DNA from: Oscillospiraceae bacterium UBA4632
GTDB lineage: Bacteria; Bacillota; Clostridia; Oscillospirales; Oscillospiraceae
Reading direction: 5' to 3'
Length of the DNA stretch: 23,827 nt
NCBI GenBank assembly: GCA_002405995.1
Contig: DHMW01000077.1
Span: forward strand, 1-23,827
Under the pieces are notes generated by a model. The model was not told the origin of the DNA, ran no database searches, and saw only the letters and a list, made by a program, of their open reading frames with translations. Below, piece after piece: positions 21,876-23,827 of the stretch; position 1 is the first letter of the stretch, and each line of letters starts with the position of its first letter. Position numbers and translations under genes: made by a program.

Positions 21876-23827
21876 ATGAAAAGAACACTTGCACTGATCC
21901 TTTCTCTGGTCATGTGCGTTGGTCTTCTGGCCGGCTGCGGCGACAAGAAGACGGACGATGGCCAGACCGGCGACGAGACCACCGTCAAGACTCTGGTCGT
22001 CGGCACGCAGAACTTCGACGGTAAGTTCTCCCCCTTCTTCTATACCAATGACTACGAAAACCAGGTCATGGGTATGGTCTTCGATGCCCTGCTCGGCACC
22101 GACCGTGAGGGCGCTGTCGTCCTCAAGGGCATCGAGGGCGACGTCCGTCCCTACAACGGCACCGACTATACCTATTACGGTATCGCCGACTGCGACATCG
22201 TTGAGAACGCCGACGGCACGGTCGATTACAACATCACCATGAAAGAGGGCGTCAAGTTCTCCGACGGTGAGGAAATGACCATCGACGACGTCATCTTCTC
22301 CTACTACGTCCTGCTTGACCCCGCCTATGACGGCGTCTCCACGCTGTACTCCCTGCCCATCGAGGGTCTCGAGGCGTACCGCTCCGGTATGGACACCGTC
22401 CAGAACCTGATCCTCGCTGCCGGTCCTGACGGCTACACCGCCAACGACTTCTACACCGAGGAGCAGTACAACGCTTACTGGACCGCCTTCAACGCCGCCG
22501 GCGTGAAGTTCGCCCAGGAGATCCTTGACTACGTGATCGCTGCCGGTTATGCCACCGCCGAGGATTCCGTTGCTGTGAACGCCGCCAACTGGGGCTTCGA
22601 TCTCGCCGAGGACGCCACGGTCGAAGACTTCTGGGCTGCCATCGTCGATGCTTACGGCTACGACATTTCCGATGACGGCATCAACAGAGAGACCGCAGGC
22701 ACCAGCATCTCTGCCTTCATCGAGGGCGAGCTGGGCGATTCCTACACCGACTACACCGTCGCCGTCCAGACCGGCGAGTCCGCTCCCAACGTCACCGGTA
22801 TCGTCAAGACCGGCGACTATTCCATGACCGTCACCCTCACCGAGGTCAGCGCCAGCGCCATCTATCAGATCCCCGTCACCGTGTGCCCCATGCACTACTA
22901 CGGCGAGACCGACAAGTATGACTACGACAACAACATGTTCGGCTTCACCAAGGGCGATCTGTCCCACGTCAAGTCCGTGACCTCCACGCCCGTCGGCTCC
23001 GGCCCGTACACCTTCGAGAGCTGGTCCAACGGCGCTGTCACCCTGCAGAAGAACCCGACCTACTGGAAGGGCGAGCCCAAGATCGACACCGTTATCTGGC
23101 GCGAGATGCAGGACGTCGATAAGATCCCCGGCGTCGTCTCCGGCACCATCGACGTGACCGACCCCTCCTACTCCAAGGAAGCTGCCGAGCAGATCAAGGA
23201 AGCCAACTCCAACGGTGAGATCTCCGGCGACGTCATCCAGACCGACCTCGTTGCCAACCTCGGCTACGGCTACGTCGGCTTCAACGCCAACCGCGTCAAG
23301 GTCGGCGACGGCAACGGGGGCGACGAGGCCTCCAAGAACCTCCGCAAGGCGATCGCCACCGTCATCGCCGTTTACCGCGACGTCGCTGTTGACTCCTACT
23401 ACGGCGAGTTCGCCAACGTCATCAACTACCCCATCTCCGACACCTCCTGGGCCGCTCCGCGCGTCACTGACGAGGGCTACAAGGTCGCCTTCTCCGTTGA
23501 CGTCAACGGCAACGACATCTACACCGAAGGCATGAGCGCCGACGAGAAGTACGCCGCTGCCAAGCAGGCCGCGCTCGGCTTCTTTGAGGCTGCCGGCTAC
23601 ACCGTCACCGATGGCAAGATCACCGCTGCTCCCGCAGGCGGCCGCATGGACGCTGAGGTCATGGTCGGCGGCGGCGGCACGGGCGACCACCCCTCCTTCA
23701 TGGATCTGACCCTCGCGTCCGACGCCCTCAAGGAGATCGGCTTCAACCTGATCGTCACCGATATGTCCAACTTCTCCGAGATGACCAACGCGGTCAACTC
23801 CGGCACTGCCGACATGTTCGCCATGGC
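21876..23827 (+). CDS. ABC transporter substrate-binding lipoprotein, SBP_bac_5 (oligopeptide) type, 3' end outside window
   Basis: Extracytoplasmic binding protein for a peptide-type ABC importer. The visible 650 residues start with a signal peptide and lipobox (LLAGC, Cys at residue 24). Then follow a short Asp/Thr-rich linker, the family start TLVVGTQNFDGKFSPFF, and YNITMKEGVKFSDGEEMTIDDVIFSY, the SBP_bac_5 signature. VGSGPYTFESW and LQKNPTYWKG mark the second half. Between the signature and VGSGPY there is a long acidic segment (about residues 160-275) not expected in a minimal OppA. AAAGGAG lies 8 bases before the ATG. Codons are strongly biased to GCC, ACC, GTC, TCC and GGC, suggesting high expression. 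The C-terminus and any permease genes lie beyond the window. Peptide is the likely ligand, but other solutes are possible. Confidence 0.9.
   Translation, partial: MKRTLALILSLVMCVGLLAGCGDKKTDDGQTGDETTVKTLVVGTQNFDGKFSPFFYTNDYENQVMGMVFDALLGTDREGAVVLKGIEGDVRPYNGTDYTYYGIADCDIVENADGTVDYNITMKEGVKFSDGEEMTIDDVIFSYYVLLDPAYDGVSTLYSLPIEGLEAYRSGMDTVQNLILAAGPDGYTANDFYTEEQYNAYWTAFNAAGVKFAQEILDYVIAAGYATAEDSVAVNAANWGFDLAEDATVEDFWAAIVDAYGYDISDDGINRETAGTSISAFIEGELGDSYTDYTVAVQTGESAPNVTGIVKTGDYSMTVTLTEVSASAIYQIPVTVCPMHYYGETDKYDYDNNMFGFTKGDLSHVKSVTSTPVGSGPYTFESWSNGAVTLQKNPTYWKGEPKIDTVIWREMQDVDKIPGVVSGTIDVTDPSYSKEAAEQIKEANSNGEISGDVIQTDLVANLGYGYVGFNANRVKVGDGNGGDEASKNLRKAIATVIAVYRDVAVDSYYGEFANVINYPISDTSWAAPRVTDEGYKVAFSVDVNGNDIYTEGMSADEKYAAAKQAALGFFEAAGYTVTDGKITAAPAGGRMDAEVMVGGGGTGDHPSFMDLTLASDALKEIGFNLIVTDMSNFSEMTNAVNSGTADMFAM

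Noticed and set aside
21873..23690. Open frame of 605 codons antisense to the binding-protein gene
   Set aside because: Its codons are the mirror of the biased GCC/GTC/GAC usage of the real gene. The protein is a low-complexity Gly/Val/Asp string without a recognisable fold, and it has no sensible start or promoter.

Overview
The window looks like a chromosomal piece of a GC-rich, spore-forming Clostridia bacterium, probably of the Oscillospiraceae/Ruminococcaceae type. The reasons are three sporulation genes (yqfC, yqfD, ylbJ), sigma-A promoters of Firmicute type, GGAGG ribosome binding sites, a NiaR regulator, and the mix of GC-rich coding with short AT-rich promoters. The genus is an inference. 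No rRNA, tRNA, CRISPR array, insertion sequence or phage gene was seen. No gene-free stretch is longer than about 265 bases.

Layout. (1) 1-3532, minus strand: a housekeeping and sporulation operon read yqfC-yqfD-phoH-ybeY-era, with era cut by the window edge. (2) 3533-3662: a divergent region with a large inverted repeat. It appears to hold two mirror-image sigma-E-type promoters, one for yqfC and one for ylbJ (plus strand, 3663-4598). (3) 4636-6886, minus: a VanW-family protein, an XRE regulator and a GNAT acetyltransferase. (4) 6966-12127, minus: a BMP-family lipoprotein, a double-domain ABC ATPase and two permeases, which together form a nucleoside-type ABC importer. A terminator and a second promoter separate the lipoprotein gene from the rest. 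(5) 12316-14003, minus: a PTS-EIIC-like membrane protein without other PTS parts, and the niacin-responsive repressor NiaR. A 52-bp near-perfect palindrome covers the promoter of the membrane protein gene. (6) 14092-16474, minus: deoC-deoD-uridine-kinase-like gene, a nucleoside and deoxyribose salvage operon with its own promoter. (7) 16581-17852, minus: M18 aminopeptidase. (8) 18118-21684, plus: MFS transporter, M3 oligoendopeptidase and an unrecognised four-helix membrane protein. (9) 21876-end, plus: an oligopeptide-type substrate-binding lipoprotein, truncated by the window edge, behind a hairpin-rich leader.

How the genes fit together. The BMP importer (4) can bring nucleosides in, and the deo operon (6) can cleave them: DeoD releases base and (deoxy)ribose-1-phosphate, and DeoC splits deoxyribose-5-phosphate. 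The kinase offers a phosphorylating branch. The peptidases (M18, M3) and the peptide-type binding protein suggest amino-acid and peptide scavenging. The most interesting observation is the NiaR-type operator over the promoter of the orphan EIIC-like protein, which makes that protein a candidate niacin (NAD precursor) transporter. Second is the mirror-symmetric pair of sporulation promoters at 3566-3636.
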